Assembly: GCA_025769875.1 (NCBI GenBank)
Contig: JAGFNK010000143.1
Coordinates: 1 to 64,000 of the forward strand
DNA length: 64,000 nucleotides
From: Russula earlei
Taxonomy: Eukaryota > Basidiomycota > Agaricomycetes > Russulales > Russulaceae
Direction of reading: 5' to 3'
The translations under genes were made by a program, and so were the position numbers. The notes beneath the pieces are model-generated. The model ran no database searches. It was not told the DNA's origin and was given only the letters and a program-made list of their open reading frames with translations. Below are positions 44,572 to 56,447 of this stretch, piece after piece. Position 1 is the first letter of the stretch. The number at the start of each line of letters is the position of its first letter.

Positions 44572-46418
44572 ATGTCCCTCGTCGAGACCGTGCCTGCTTA
44601 CGCCGTCGAGGACGTCAAGTCCAAAAGCGAGGAGTCGTCCATCCCACCCCTCCCCAGTGATCAGCTTGATCGATCCGTTGTCCGTCCTCCGATCGACTAT
44701 TCCTCTGTCGATGCTTTCTTCCGTAGCTCGTGGCGCCGCTTTTTGAGTCTTTGGACGAGGCGCTTCGTACTGTCTCTTCTGGCTGGCCAAGTCGTCTCGC
44801 TCTGTATTACATGCACGAACGTCACCACCGAGGAATTGAATTTGAGGAATTGGCAACTGCCTACTACCCAGACCTTCTTTCTGTAAGCTTTTTTTTTTTT
44901 TTCCTTTCTAGTCCTTGAACCCCTTTTGACATGGTTTTGATCAGATACTTGTCCCTCTTCGTGACCTATACGCCTTACACGATCTATCGCTGTATGTCTG
45001 GTGTCCTTTGTTAAGGGAGGTTGCTCACACTCATCTGGTAGATGGGTTTAATGGCTGGTTCAAGATGCTTTACAAAGATAGCTGGAAGTGTACGATTGTT
45101 AAACGAACTCCTGTATGCCTCGGGGAGAATGTCTGACATTCCGCGCAGACATAATTTTGGCCGCATGCGACGTCGAGGGTAACTTTTTGGTCGTTAAAGT
45201 CAGCTTGCGTGCCAGAGTCCTGTTTCCGTCGGTGTTCGCTGATATCCAGAACACCGCAGGCTTATCAATATACGACTCTCCTCTCCTGCATGCTTCTCGA
45301 TGCGTGAGTCTCGACTCCTCAATAGTCCTCCGTATAGTCGACCAACGACCTCTTCTAGATGGGCGATCCCGGTGTGCATGTTCTTCTTGTACGTTTATCT
45401 GCGCGTGCACTACCACTGGACGCAAATCCTCGTACGCGTCTCGTTACCAACTGTCGATCGTCGTCCTCACGGACATGGCTCATCCAGGGCGTTTTTATAT
45501 GCGTTACCGGCTTGGGCCTCCTCGTGGTCTCTGACCATCTCACGAACAAAGACTGGGCGGCGGTGAGCAAGGGAAAGGGCGACGCCTTCATGATTCTTGG
45601 CGCGACGCTATACGGTTTCAGTGCGTCTTGACCCACCCAAACACTATCACCGGCGAAGCTGGCAAGCTGACCGGCAATCTCTCCCAGCGAACGCAACCGA
45701 GGAATTTTTCGTGCGGCGTTCGCCGCTCTACGAGGTCGTCGGCCAGCTTGGCATGTGGGGGACCATCATCAACGGCGTCCAAGCCTCGATTATCGAACAC
45801 AACAAAATGAAGACGGCTACGTGGAGTCATCGCAACAGTCCGTCGCTCTTCCGTCGTATTTGAGTCCCGCGCTGCTCACGCCACGTTTTTTCACCAGTCG
45901 CTCTTTTGTTCGCTTACACTGCAGGTGCGGGTATCGTGGCTACGCGGATTGCAACATCGTTAAACTAGCCCCACAGCGATGTACATCTTGTATACCGTTG
46001 CGCCTTTGCTTTATCGCCTCGCCTCGTCCGCGTATTTCAATTTGAGCCTGCTTTCCAGCGACTTCTATGGTCTCCTTTTCGGTACGCGAACCGTTTCGAA
46101 TCCTATTTTGACCGATGCCTGATCTACTCACGTCACAGGACTGTTCCTCTTCGTACGTTCGCTCCTGCGCTGATATGATCTTCTGACAAGAACTCGTTCA
46201 GCACTTTCAACCATACTGGCTCTACTTCCCTTCATTCACTGTGGTTCTTCTGGGACTAGTCGTTTACTTCTGGCATTCCACCCGTAAGTACCTTGCCATG
46301 CTCTCTCTCGCACCTCCTCATGTTATTTGAAGCCGAGGAACAAGGGAAAATCGATATCCGCATGCCCTCCTATGTCAGGCAGGGTAGCGCTGCGGAGCTA
46401 GGTGTCGGCGAGGCATAG
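44572..46418 (+). CDS. SLC35F/DUF914-type membrane transporter, 13 exons
   Basis: Multi-pass solute carrier of the drug/metabolite transporter superfamily. Exons by GT-AG reading: 44572-44882, 44945-44991, 45042-45089, 45149-45198, 45260-45303, 45359-45431, 45488-45620, 45688-45837, 45898-45924, 45977-46081, 46139-46152 (14 bp), 46202-46283, 46333-46418; 1170 bp, 389 residues, all phases consistent. Family motifs include NWQLPTTQTFFLYLSLF, AACDVEGNFLVVKAYQYT, LLSCMLLDAWAIPV, GLLVVSDHLTNKDW, NATEEFFVRRSPLYEVVGQL and FGLFLFHFQPYWLYF. The soluble N-terminus (~65 residues) precedes about ten hydrophobic segments. Substrate is unknown for fungal members. The exon 8 donor (GTCCGT) is atypical and exon 9 is only 27 bp, so that junction is the least certain. 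No lesion seen. Confidence 0.87.
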
Positions 46419-46621
46419 AAACAGGGCTCTGTTTGACAAGATTTTTTCAAAGGCCAAGAAACACGACGTTTTAAGTTTCGAGAGCGGAGGATCTCGTGAC
46501 AGGATACGCTATATACGACAAATGATTATGAATATATCAGCGAAGATCGTACCATATTGTACAGTAGGGGCGGGAGAAGGTCGTTAAATTGCAATGGAAA
46601 CTTGAAGCAGTTAGGTTAGAT
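46419..46621. other. Short convergent intergenic region
   Basis: About 200 bp between two genes that face each other; it must hold both 3' UTRs. No clear AATAAA on either strand. Confidence 0.4.
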
Positions 46622-47516
46622 TTAGACCCAATGGCGGGAACGAGGTGGCTCTTCCTGTGGAGTAACCGGGGCTGGGCTGGTGGTTAGCTGTGGTTCAACG
46701 TCTTGCGCCTGCTGCTGACCGCGGCGTTCAGCCAGCCGCTGGATATCATAGGGTATATATAGTCAGTGCACGCTCTCCATGCTCACCAAATTCAGGACGG
46801 GAACGTACATCTTTCAGACGTTGCAGAGCGCCCATCACGCTATCGATGGTGGCCTCCGACATCCCACCGATCTGTTTTTCCACACAGCGGGTCATTTTCT
46901 TGTTCTCTCCACCACCGTCCAGAAAACCCGTCCGACTCACCGTCTCTTCGGCGTTTCGGCCCATCTGCCGCAGGCGCTCGGGGTCCACGTCTACCGAGAA
47001 CGGCGCAGGCCCGTCCGCCGGCGGCTCTGGCCGCCCATCTGCGCCTGCACTCGCACTTTCGCCGTTGGGCGACGGCGGCGGCGGCGGCGCTACGCGGGCG
47101 TCGAAGCGCGCGCCGCTTTGGCGCGTCGGACCCCATCCTCGAGTAAAGGGTGTTGTTGCCTGTCGCTGCTGCTGCCGCCACTCGGCATAGTCTGTCGGCG
47201 GCAGCGGCGGCGACGGCTCGGACGACGCGGTGTCGTCGGGGACACGCTCCCACCGTGCGTGGCTGCCGCGATCATGATGATGCTCGAGGCGCGGAGGGCA
47301 GCGTCCCGGGCGATCGTGGCACTCGCGGTGGTGGCGCATCCAGGCCCAGGTGGCGAGGGAGCCGACGGCGAACCAGACGAGGCGGGAGGGGCCGTAGAAC
47401 ATCCGTTTGCAGTGCTTGGCGTAGTCGTCGTGCCAGTGGATGTGGTGGTGTGGCATGAGAAAGGAGGGGGCGATTCGGAAAACGCGTGTTGGCTGGCCGG
47501 TTGGGTGGGTGGCCAT
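46622..47516 (-). CDS. Small predicted membrane protein, unknown function, two exons
   Basis: Exon 1 is 47516-46809 (ATG to a phase 0 GTACGT donor), the intron 46808-46739 (70 bp, acceptor TATCCAG), exon 2 46738-46622 ending TAA; 274 residues. The N-terminus is His-rich (PHHHIHWHDDY), followed by one hydrophobic segment LVWFAVGSLATWAW (~46-59), a His/Asp/Arg-rich stretch, a Pro-rich linker and a helical region (SEATIDSVMGALQRLKDRLA). The layout, a short N-terminus, one membrane segment and a disordered tail, is common in fungal proteins of unknown role. Exon 2 is assigned because it extends the helix and stays open; without it the frame stops within the intron. The frame is intact. Confidence 0.7.
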
Positions 47517-47818
47517 GAAAGATTTATAGAAGGCTTTGACCGAGGCAATGGGCCAGGTCGTCGCGAAGCAGCGTCATTGTCATGCCGAGGGGCCAAGTGA
47601 ATCGGAGGGCGGCCGTTCGTCCGCGCAATGATGTTGTGGGCTGCGATGCCGATGCCGATGCCGCCACGACGCGAGGACAGTTGCACCTGTGCGCGATCAG
47701 GGCATGCCGAGGGGCCAAGTGATGATGAGGATGAGGATGAGGATGCCGATGCCGACCGAGGTGATACGACGGTCAGGTGATGTGTAAATATTGGAATTCC
47801 AAGTCAACGCAACAAATA
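47517..47818. repeat. Intergenic region with direct and simple repeats
   Basis: Contains two copies of CATGCCGAGGGGCCAAGTGA about 120 bp apart (near 47581 and 47703) and short runs of GATGCC and GATGAG units. It must include the promoter of the membrane-protein gene and the 3' flank of the G-patch gene. Confidence 0.6.
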
Positions 47819-50800
47819 TCATAAGAAATCAATGGCCCTCTTTCTACCCCGTGTTGGCCCTTCAGTTACATCTCTCGTCGACAAAGTAGGGAGCCGACCC
47901 CGGGCAGGGCCGCCAATCCGCAGTTTCCCCTCGTTTGGTGGGTTTGGTGCGCCGGCGGCGAAACTGGCGACCACCTGTGGCGGCGGCTTCTCGACCCACG
48001 TCTCCACATCCCCTTCCTCTTTGCCCTCGCCCCCCTCCGCGTTTTTCCCCTCTCCTCCTTGCGGCGCTTCTTCTTTCTTCGCGACTTGTCCGCTTCTGTG
48101 TCGGCTTGCGGCGCGATGACCAACCCCGCGTCCTCGCCGTCTTCAAATGACACCACCGCCTTGGCGGCCCTCTTTTTGTCTCTATCCCTGTCCTTCCCAC
48201 GACCGCCGCCCTCATTCTTGTCGCGCGACTGGTGCGTCTCCCACTTGCCGCGAGGGACGAAAACCGGCTTGAACGTGGCGAGGTCTATTGCGCCTTGCGC
48301 GCCCGGCGACGGCCGCTCGCCAGATCGCGGCTCGTACGTGGGGACATCCCTGGCCGCGTCGTGAGATCGGAGGTGAGCGGGAATGGCCTCGGCATCCGCA
48401 TTCGCCGTCGGTCCTTCCTCGGGTCGCTTTGGCGAGGTCGACGGGCCTGCCGCCTCTAAGGCATCTTCGCCCTGATCGCCGTCATCTTCTACGTCCTCGT
48501 CGCTGTCCTCGTCGTCGCTCGCGAAGATGGCTTTGAAAATGTCCATGCTCGGGCGCACATAAGTGAGCGTATCGCGCCCTTGCGAGTCGTCCTCTCCGAG
48601 ACCGATGTTCTCCAAGTCACGCGTCGTTCGGTGGCTCGTGGACGCGGAGGACGGCCCCGCGTCGGCGGTCCCTGTGGCCGTCTGCAAATCCGCTTCGGCG
48701 AGCGCCTCCTCTGCCTTCCACGCGTTTCCCTCCATGCTCGCCACCCCGGGCATTGGCGTATCCGTCGTAATGTCCGGGTTCGGGTCCTTCACGCCGAAGC
48801 GCTTGCACAACAACCGGGACGGCTGCTACGGCACGACATCGCGCGTATGAGCGCCGAACATGCCTATCCGTGCTGCATGGGCCTTGGAGCTTTGCTCTTC
48901 TTCCTCTCGCCTGGTGGTTCCTTCTCCCGCTCTTTCCCCCCCTTGGGCCGGTGCTATTGCCGGCTCCGGTTCGTGCGTGGGTTGATGAAGACCTCCATTC
49001 GCATTGGGACCTACCTCTATGACCACAGCGGTCGTGAAACGGCTCGCCATTTCCCCTGGGACAGGCTTGAAGATTGCAGCACTTTTTGAGTAATCAGACA
49101 GTTCTTTGTAATATTCCTCGGACGTTTGGCCGGGCAGCTTCGAGGGTAAGAGCTCGAGAGCGTCTGGCGTGGACTGCGAACCAAGATAAGCCACATAGCG
49201 CGCTTGCTTGGCAGGGTCACCAGTAAATGGCATGAAGCCCTTGAGAGCGGCAGACGCTATGTGGGGCGCAGTGTAACGGATGCTAGAAGGCGCTCGAGGC
49301 GGCTCCACGGGGCCAGGCATGGAATCAGGGGCGGCTGGATGGAGACCAGCGGCGGCGTGTTCGATGCGTTCGCGGTCCTCCTTGGATAAGTAGTCGAACA
49401 CAGATCGCGTTGAAGGAAGAGGTGTTTCACCGAGGATTGCACCGCGCTATCGCGTATCATTTCAGATTTCAGTAACAGGTCAGGATGACGGATGAGACAT
49501 TACCTGATCGGCTGTCAGTTTTCTCTTTCCCAATACACTCGTCCTTGTAGACGCAGATGCGACAGCATCATCCACACCTGGTTCCTTCTGCCATACTCGC
49601 CAAAGGTCAGGCTTCCATCCTTCTGGAATCTCCGGGATCGGAAACCTACGTCATTCACGATGGGACGAATAACCACAAATGATTAAGAAACAGTCACCAT
49701 TGTTCCTTCTATATGGGGTCTGGGGAGAGAGCAAAGCCAGAGAGCACGACCACTCCGTTCGGGAACCGTTGCTGTGCTGTAGTGGTCTACTAATCATCAG
49801 CACGGGACGCCGGTGGACACAAACTCACACCACCTTTTGGATCGACTTGCTTCGATTCACCCCCGAGCTGTCATAGGCGTCTCGGATGGCATCGTAGGGC
49901 ATATAAGTCCGGTCTCCACGGCTTGTCGAATCATATACGTCAATGTCATCGTCTTCGGCCTCGTTCAATGCACCAAGTCCGAAACCAGCTTTCGTCCGAA
50001 AAGGGTGCTCAATGAAGTTCGTAGAGGCATCCCCGACAAGGCGTCGATCACTTACCGGCAAGCTTTGGACCCTTGGGCTGAGGAGGCCTTTGACCGAGGC
50101 TCTCCATGAGCCCCGCAGCGGCCACAAAGCCGAGCCCGTGCGCGTCCGACTTTGTCGGAACCCGGGTTACGACCGTGTCGCGGGGCGGGTACAAGTGGCG
50201 CTTCGCTTCCTCGTCGTCGTCGAGCGCGTCGATGTCGACGCCGTTGATCGACTTGCCCGCAGCGAGCAGGTCCTGGATTTTTCGCGTGCGCCAAGAGACG
50301 CGCGGACCGACGCCCTGCCCAGGACGCCAGCCAATCTTTTTGAGCAGACGGACGCCGGGCGAGTCCTCCGGCGGGGGCATCAGCGCGCGTTGTATGCTAG
50401 CGGCCATCGAACTTGGGGGTTCAGGCATCGTAGCGGGCGACATGTCAGCGAGGGGGAGAAGAAGGGGACGAGTTGGTGGGGGCTCACTCTTGTTCCGGAT
50501 CGCCCTGAGGGACGTCAGGGTGGGCAGCCCCGAATGCGTCGCGCTGCTGCTGCTCCTTTACGCCGACCATTAACTGGCTCTCTCGGAGTTCGGCAAGATC
50601 CTCGTCGTCCATGTAGTCTTCCGGACGGGAAGCCCTCTGCTTGGCTCGGTCCGACCTGGACGAGACGAACGTTGACGGAGTCCATCCTATGGAAAGTTAG
50701 CGCGAGATAATATTGAGTCGCAACGAGAATGCACCTTCCTTGGAACCAACGGTGTTGAAGAGAAACCACCGGTGAAGGCACCGTGTAACCGTCTACGACC

Positions 50801-51093
50801 CTTCTCGTCTCGAACCTATAGTACCACGTTCACATTTTGGGCAGAGGGTAGCTAAAGGTAAAATCTGTCGGGCATACATCTTGTTTCCATAGAGGAACAA
50901 ACTCATTGGCATCCTTCTTCTCCAGGGGAGGCAATGGAGTGCCGATCTAGACGAGATGCGAGTAAAATCCCCATTTGACGCACTCTGTGCAAGACAAACA
51001 CACCAGGCAGAAATTCTCCACAGCCTTCTTATTTGTATAGTTAATTCCCTGCTCATCCAACCTCCACTTCAGTTGTGCTGTCCTGCCACTCAT
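47819..51093 (-). pseudogene. GPATCH1: GPATCH1-type G-patch protein gene with four lesions
   Basis: Nine exons on the minus strand: 51093-51004, 50946-50878, 50815-50735, 50686-50488, 50411-50056, 49988-49831, 49771-49698, 49645-49504, 49446-47819. The N-terminal DUF1604 region reads IGTPLPPLEKKDANEFVPLW, then RRRLHGAFTGGFS and DRAKQRASRPEDYMDDEDL. The G-patch is RLLKKIGWRPGQGVGPRVSW (50.3 kb). Later motifs are GFGLGALNEAEDDDIDVYD, GRPARGR-type and KRAID. The human homologue associates with the spliceosome. Lesions: (1) about 10 bases missing at 50760 after GGFS, shifting the frame before NTVGSKEGW; (2) TAG at 49709-49711; (3) TAG at 48826-48828 where VVP-W-QPSRLLCKRFGV is expected; (4) a one-base shift near 48045 in a G/A run before WVEKPPPQVV. 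Splice sites and all other exons look sound. A recent pseudogene, or assembly errors, fit equally. Confidence 0.8.
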
Positions 51094-51413
51094 TGATCAT
51101 TATACAGTGACGTGGTGGGAGGATGGACAGTTCAAAAAACAAAAACACGAATAAACGCTGCCACCCATGACGAAGCATGTGACTAGGAATGTCACCCCTT
51201 CGGCGAGTCTTCGACACACCACTACCGCAGACCAGGTCCAGTAGTGTGATGCAGCCACCCATCAGGCATTGAACGAGGAGGGCATGAGGTGTTGGACATG
51301 CAGCTGCTTAGTGCTGTGCAAACAGACAATCTGGACTGTACATGTAAATAATTTGAATTTAGTTATTGTTTGTTTCCCTCAGTCTTTTATACACAAGACT
51401 GAGGTCAGTACTA
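51094..51413. other. Upstream flank of GPATCH1 and edge of transposon sequence
   Basis: No coding signal. It probably holds the GPATCH1 promoter; the right part (from about 51300) is AT-rich and may already be hAT 3' flank. Confidence 0.4.
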
Positions 51414-52362
51414 TGTTCTGGGGCTGTGCACCATCCATATTATGGCAACAGCCATACAATGCATGGTAGGTTGATGGATATGGGTGACTGTATACCATCC
51501 ATATACTGAATATCTTTGAGCTCTGACAGTATGGTACAGTAGCAATATGGCTATATTATGGTCAACAGAAATGTATTCATGTGCAAAATTCAATATAATG
51601 TTGAGATGTACTGTGGTGTGTCCAGGGACATGTCAGTGAGTAGGAGTGAAAACTGTTGGACCAAGGGAGTGAATGTCAACCAAGTTCTTGATGAGACCCA
51701 GGACAAGAATGCTGAGTAGAGACTTGAGACTGCCATTGACCATCCATCTAAGGCAAGAGTCTGGAGGCTAAGGCAAGAAGTGAGAACAAAAGGGGAAGAG
51801 ATGAAGGTGTGAGAGGCCAGGCAGCAATGAAGGTTTTGCAGATTGAGTTGAGTGGCCACTCAGACTTCCAGATGTTGAAGAAGAACAAGAGGGGAAAGAG
51901 GGAACCTTGAAGCAAAGCTGAGCAGAGGCTTTTGAACATGGGCAGTCAGAAAGAGAAAGGGGGACACAACACACACACTTCTTCATTGTTAGTACTAGGG
52001 TTTTATACACAAGAGAGAGGTACTAGGAGATGGGCATGTAATGAAAGGAAATGGGAATGATAAAAGGAGCCAGAGACATGAAAGGGAATCAAAACTGGGC
52101 AAGGTGGTCAAGGCAGTTGTGAAAGACTTGAGATGCAAGTGTGTTGCATGAGGTGGGGTGTGGTGTACATGCATGGTCGGTGGCAAGGTGTGGGCAATGT
52201 GGTTGAGGCCTTGATGTTGGGTGCAAGGTGGTAGGTGTGTGGTTGGATGCAAAGACTGGGGATGAGAGGGCTGGATGGTGAGAGGCTGGAGAGCAAAGAG
52301 AGGTGGTGTGCATTGCATGCAGTCTGCACATGATTCCATGGTCAGCCATAATCTACCTTACA
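51414..52362 (-). mobile_element. LTR-E-type element (copy E3), probable solo LTR
   Basis: On the minus strand it starts TGTAAGGTAGATTATGGC and has TGTATAAAACCC as TATA. A 6 bp match GTACTA flanks 51414-52362 (51408-51413 and 52363-52368). An alternative inner start near 51612 (GTAC on both sides) gives a length closer to E1, so the left boundary is uncertain. The right flank is hAT 3' sequence. Confidence 0.6.
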
Positions 52363-52628
52363 GTACTACAGTCAACATCACAGTGCAGCTGTGGCCTGCA
52401 CACATGCAAGATGAAGCTTCTTTTTGACAAGCATTAGTACTTTGATGGTTTCAGGCCAAAGACTTGCATGTCACAATGAGATTGTGTCATGACCTCCTGA
52501 GAAAACATGCTCAACAGCCACAGCAGATCCTGAGACAACAATGTTAGTCAAAAAACTTTCAATAATAACACAATATGGCACCAGGTATGCAAAGAATATC
52601 ACAAGCAAGCCAAAACAAGTTGGGGAAT

Positions 52629-53131
52629 ATGGTACAAGATATTGCTATTGCAGAGGCACTCTAACACGACCAGGCACCGGTTTCCTAATCAGGTAATCAT
52701 CGCGTGGCAGCCACATGGCCACCCAGCCACCATGGACCCGAAACAGCGGCACAAACTCTTAGAAACTGTTGCATAAATCATCTGACGTCACCAAGGCTCC
52801 AATGACATCATGGCTGACTGAGCGACTCCACAGTGACCTCATAAGCTCACTAAGCGCCCCACAGTGACATCATAATGATGTCATCGCTCCACAATGATCA
52901 GTAATGCGCTCAGTAAGCCTGAAACTTGACATAAACAAGTTTATGCCTCTGTAGTCCTATTGGATGGTACCAAAGAGTCTAGAATAGTCCCAGTACTTTG
53001 TAATCAACCCTGTACACTGTATATAAGCCCCAATGAAGCATGGCAGTCGTTAGACTGTCCATTTGTGATACTCTCATACTCCTGGGTACTCCCCTGCGAC
53101 CGCTCAGTTTAAAGACTTCCCTCGCCTCCGG
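52629..53131 (+). mobile_element. LTR-J fragment (copy J3), both ends missing
   Basis: About 500 bp of the middle of LTR-J in the orientation opposite to J1 and J2, from ATTGCTATTGCAGAGGC to CGACCGCTCAGTTTAAAG. No duplication; both termini are lost. Confidence 0.82.
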
Positions 53132-54072
53132 ATGATGGGGTGCCCATCCACCAATGTATTGGATTGCAAGTATCAAAATCCTCTTGAGAAAGGTTGAATA
53201 ATTCATTGAGTTTGATGATGGCTGCCTTTGCCTTCCACTGGAAGCATGATGTGAAATTCTTTTTCAGGTGAGTGAGGAGGGGCTGTGGGATTGACTGATG
53301 GACCAGGAACAGAATCCATCATTTGCAATGTCCCAGAGTGCTTTCCAGCATAGTTGGTCTCATAGTAGTTATTCAGATTTTTCTTTGATGATACAAGATA
53401 TTCAGTAAGTGACTCATCACCTGCATAATCAAGATTCATTCCTTCATAAGAGATGCAAGGATCAAGCACTAGAATACTGTCAGTAGAATCACATTGTAGT
53501 CAGAAAAACAATGTACATGCTGCCCAAGTATAGAATGGTGATTCATTGTACTTATGATAATAATCACTAAGTCTCATATGCACATCAATGAGTCCATGCT
53601 TGATATGAGGAGAAACTGTGGTGGGAACACTGCATAAGATGCCTTTAATATCCTCCTGGAGTCCCCAAAAGATAGCATGGGTTGCAGATAGCATTGGGAC
53701 CTTGGTGGCGGACATCTGCATGGTGGCACTGCGAAAGGACTTGAGCCAAGAGGAGACTGGGTCAATCAATCAATGTCCAATTGGCCTCAGATAACTCATA
53801 TACATGAATATCTTTATTCCAAGTTACAAACAAATCAATGGCATTGCAATAATTGAGTGCATGACCTAGCTCATGTCAGGCAGACATTCAGTAATGTAAA
53901 ATAACAACATGCATGGAGCATTTGGTGTGTCAGTAACCACCATGTTCTCACATCCAGGATGAGCATGAGAGCAGTGCTCTCAATATCCCCTGCAATCCCT
54001 TGATTCATTGTTACATAAACTTCTTTGTACCAATGTTGGTGGTGTTGTGGGCTGGAGCATACACTCCATATG

Positions 54073-55377
54073 TGTCATGAACCAATTCCCGGAGAGGGCC
54101 CTTGAAGAACCCTTCCTTATGAGAGGAAACCCAGCCTCTATGGTGTCACCCTGTTCGCATGGACAAAAGGGGTGAGTAGAGGTGTCCACAATATCGTGCA
54201 CACATTGTTGCGTGAGCGATTCTTGGCACAATTGACATACAGCAAGCCCCACTTAATGGCAACCCTTTTGGCAATAAAGGACAGCATTATAGCTTCTCTA
54301 AAGACCCTTTAGGACGACTCTAAGTGCTCTAAAAGAGGCACTAACAAGACACTAACAGCCCTACAACACGTTATTAGACTAACTCTAAAAACCTTAGAAT
54401 GAACTATAATGCAATACCAAGGACCTTAATAGAAGTATTAGGGTCGACTCTATGGCCCCTAATAGAACTATGTAAGGGGCCTTATAAGCAACTCTATTCC
54501 CTGGACCAAACTACAAGTCCTCAAATGACTGGCCCTAAACTAACTAACAGCAAATGAATCAGGTGCTTTGCATGTGTACTAAAGGAGTAAACATGTGGAC
54601 AGTAAAGGCTCTTACTCATCAATGGGAGCCTTCTTACTCAGCAGCTTACTGAGCATGACTGAGCATGCTCAGTAAGCATATCCCGACTTCTTACTCATCC
54701 ATCAATTGTGATTGATAACAAGGTTATGACTTGTTCCCTATTTAGCAGTTCTCTTGTAGTATATAAGCACTCAATAAAGTAGCGGACAGTCTTCAGACTG
54801 TCCATTTGTTTACACCACTCTCTATCCCTGGGATACTCCTTTAAGGACCATCCCCTTGTGACCATTCTGGCCCTAGAGGTTGTGCTAATGCTCAAGTGAT
54901 ATTGGGGTGTAGAGCGATATGTATACTCGTCTACAAGTATGGTATTTATACCTCTATGACCCAGGGCTGTTCCTAAGTCCAAAAGAGGTGACTACAGGTG
55001 TCCACTATATCGCGCATTGAGTGATGCGTGATGTGGAAACGTTCTAGACACAGCATAAGGCTGCATCTTGTGATAGATAGCGTAGTATGCGTAACCCTAT
55101 TGCCATAAACATATACTAAAGTTCTGTCTAACACGTAACATCTATGAGCGGATCTTGAACCTTGTATGAAGGTCTTCGCCTTCTTTGATCCGTTCAGGTT
55201 CCGGTTCAACAGCCTCTTCCCTGCATACCTGCTCAACTCTACCAGTAACCAGACCTCTTTGGAATTTGGTACTGCTTTGGACTCTATTTCTTGCCCATGC
55301 CATCTTGGATGTCTACTGACTCATCTTTGAACTTATCCCTTGCTCTTTAACTGGATTGTCAACAGTGAGTCTTGACA
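54073..55377 (+). mobile_element. Solo LTR-A (copy A8) with nested LTR-C2
   Basis: TGTCATGAACC to TGAGTCTTGACA with exact duplication ATATG (54068-54072 and 55378-55382), inside hAT 1. Enlarged to 1305 bp by element C2. Confidence 0.92.
54874..55211. mobile_element. Element C (copy C2), 5'-truncated, in LTR-A8
   Basis: Matches C1 from TAGAGGTTGTG to its end GGTTCAACA; the first ~50 bp are missing. It follows GGCC on the left, and GCCTC follows on the right, so a small deletion removed the left end. Confidence 0.85.
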
Positions 55378-55482
55378 ATATGATGTTTTGTAACTGGAAA
55401 TTTTAATTAGAGCCCAGGGCTTCAATGGAAGAAAGAAAAGACATTACTTTCAACTACTGTAGATAGAATCCCATCTGGTCTC

Positions 55483-56447
55483 TGTTGGGACTCACTGTTG
55501 AACAATCCTGTTCAAGAGTGAGATAAGAGCTTGGAGACAAGTCGACTGAGTTCAAGGACAAAGTTGGCAAAGAGCACAGTCCAAACAAGTAACATGTACC
55601 AGAGTGGAACTGGTACCAGTTGTGAGAGGTGATCATGAAAGGAGAGAGGCCAGAGTGTGCTAGATAGGGCAGTCTTAAAGGAGTACCCCTGGTAGTAGAG
55701 TGCCACAAATCAAATGGACAGTCTGAAGACTGTCTGCTACTTTATTGAGTGCTTATATATTACAAGGGAACTGCTATATAGGGAACAAGTCATAACCTTG
55801 TTATCAAGCACAATTGATGGATGAGTAAGAAGTTGGGATATGCTTACTGAGCATGCTCAGTCATGCTCAGTAAGCTGCTGAGTAAGAAGGCTCCCATTGA
55901 TGAGTAAGAGCCTTTAGTGTCTGCATGTTTACTGCTTAGTACATGTGCAAAGCACCTGATTCATTTACTGTTAGTTAGTTTAGGGCTGGTCATCTGAGGA
56001 CTTGTAGTTTTGTCTGTGGAATAGAGTTGTCCATAAGGCCCCTTATATAGTTCTATTAGGGTCCTCAGAGTCAACCCTAATACTTCTATTAAGGTCCTTA
56101 GTATTGCCTTACAGTCCATTCTAAAGTTATAAGAGTTAGTCTAATAACTATGTTATAGGGCCTATAGTATCTTTGTTAGTGTCTATTGTAGAGCACTTTG
56201 GGTCATCCTAAAGGGTCTTTAGGGAGCCTATAATACTGTCTTATATTGCTAGAAGGGTTGCCACTAAGTAGGGCTTGTTGTATGTCGATGGGGCCTAGAA
56301 TCAATCACACAACAATGTGTGCATGATATTGTGGATACCTCTACTCACCCCTTTTGTCTGTGTGAACAGGGTGGCATCATAGAGGCTGGGTTTTCTCTAA
56401 TAAGGAAGGGTCATTCTAGGGCCCCCTCCAGGAAATGGTTCATAACA
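55483..56447 (-). mobile_element. Solo LTR-A (copy A9)
   Basis: 965 bp, reverse orientation, plus strand TGTTGGGACTCACTG to GGTTCATAACA. Both termini carry substitutions in the usual TGTCA/TGACA ends, but the duplication GTCTC is exact (55478-55482 and 56448-56452). Confidence 0.92.

Noticed and set aside
46766..47600. Arg-rich plus-strand frames over the membrane-protein gene
   Set aside because: Shadow frames of a GC-rich coding exon on the other strand.
48563..49089. Plus-strand frames over GPATCH1 exon 9
   Set aside because: Antisense of a real exon with recognisable conserved motifs on the minus strand.
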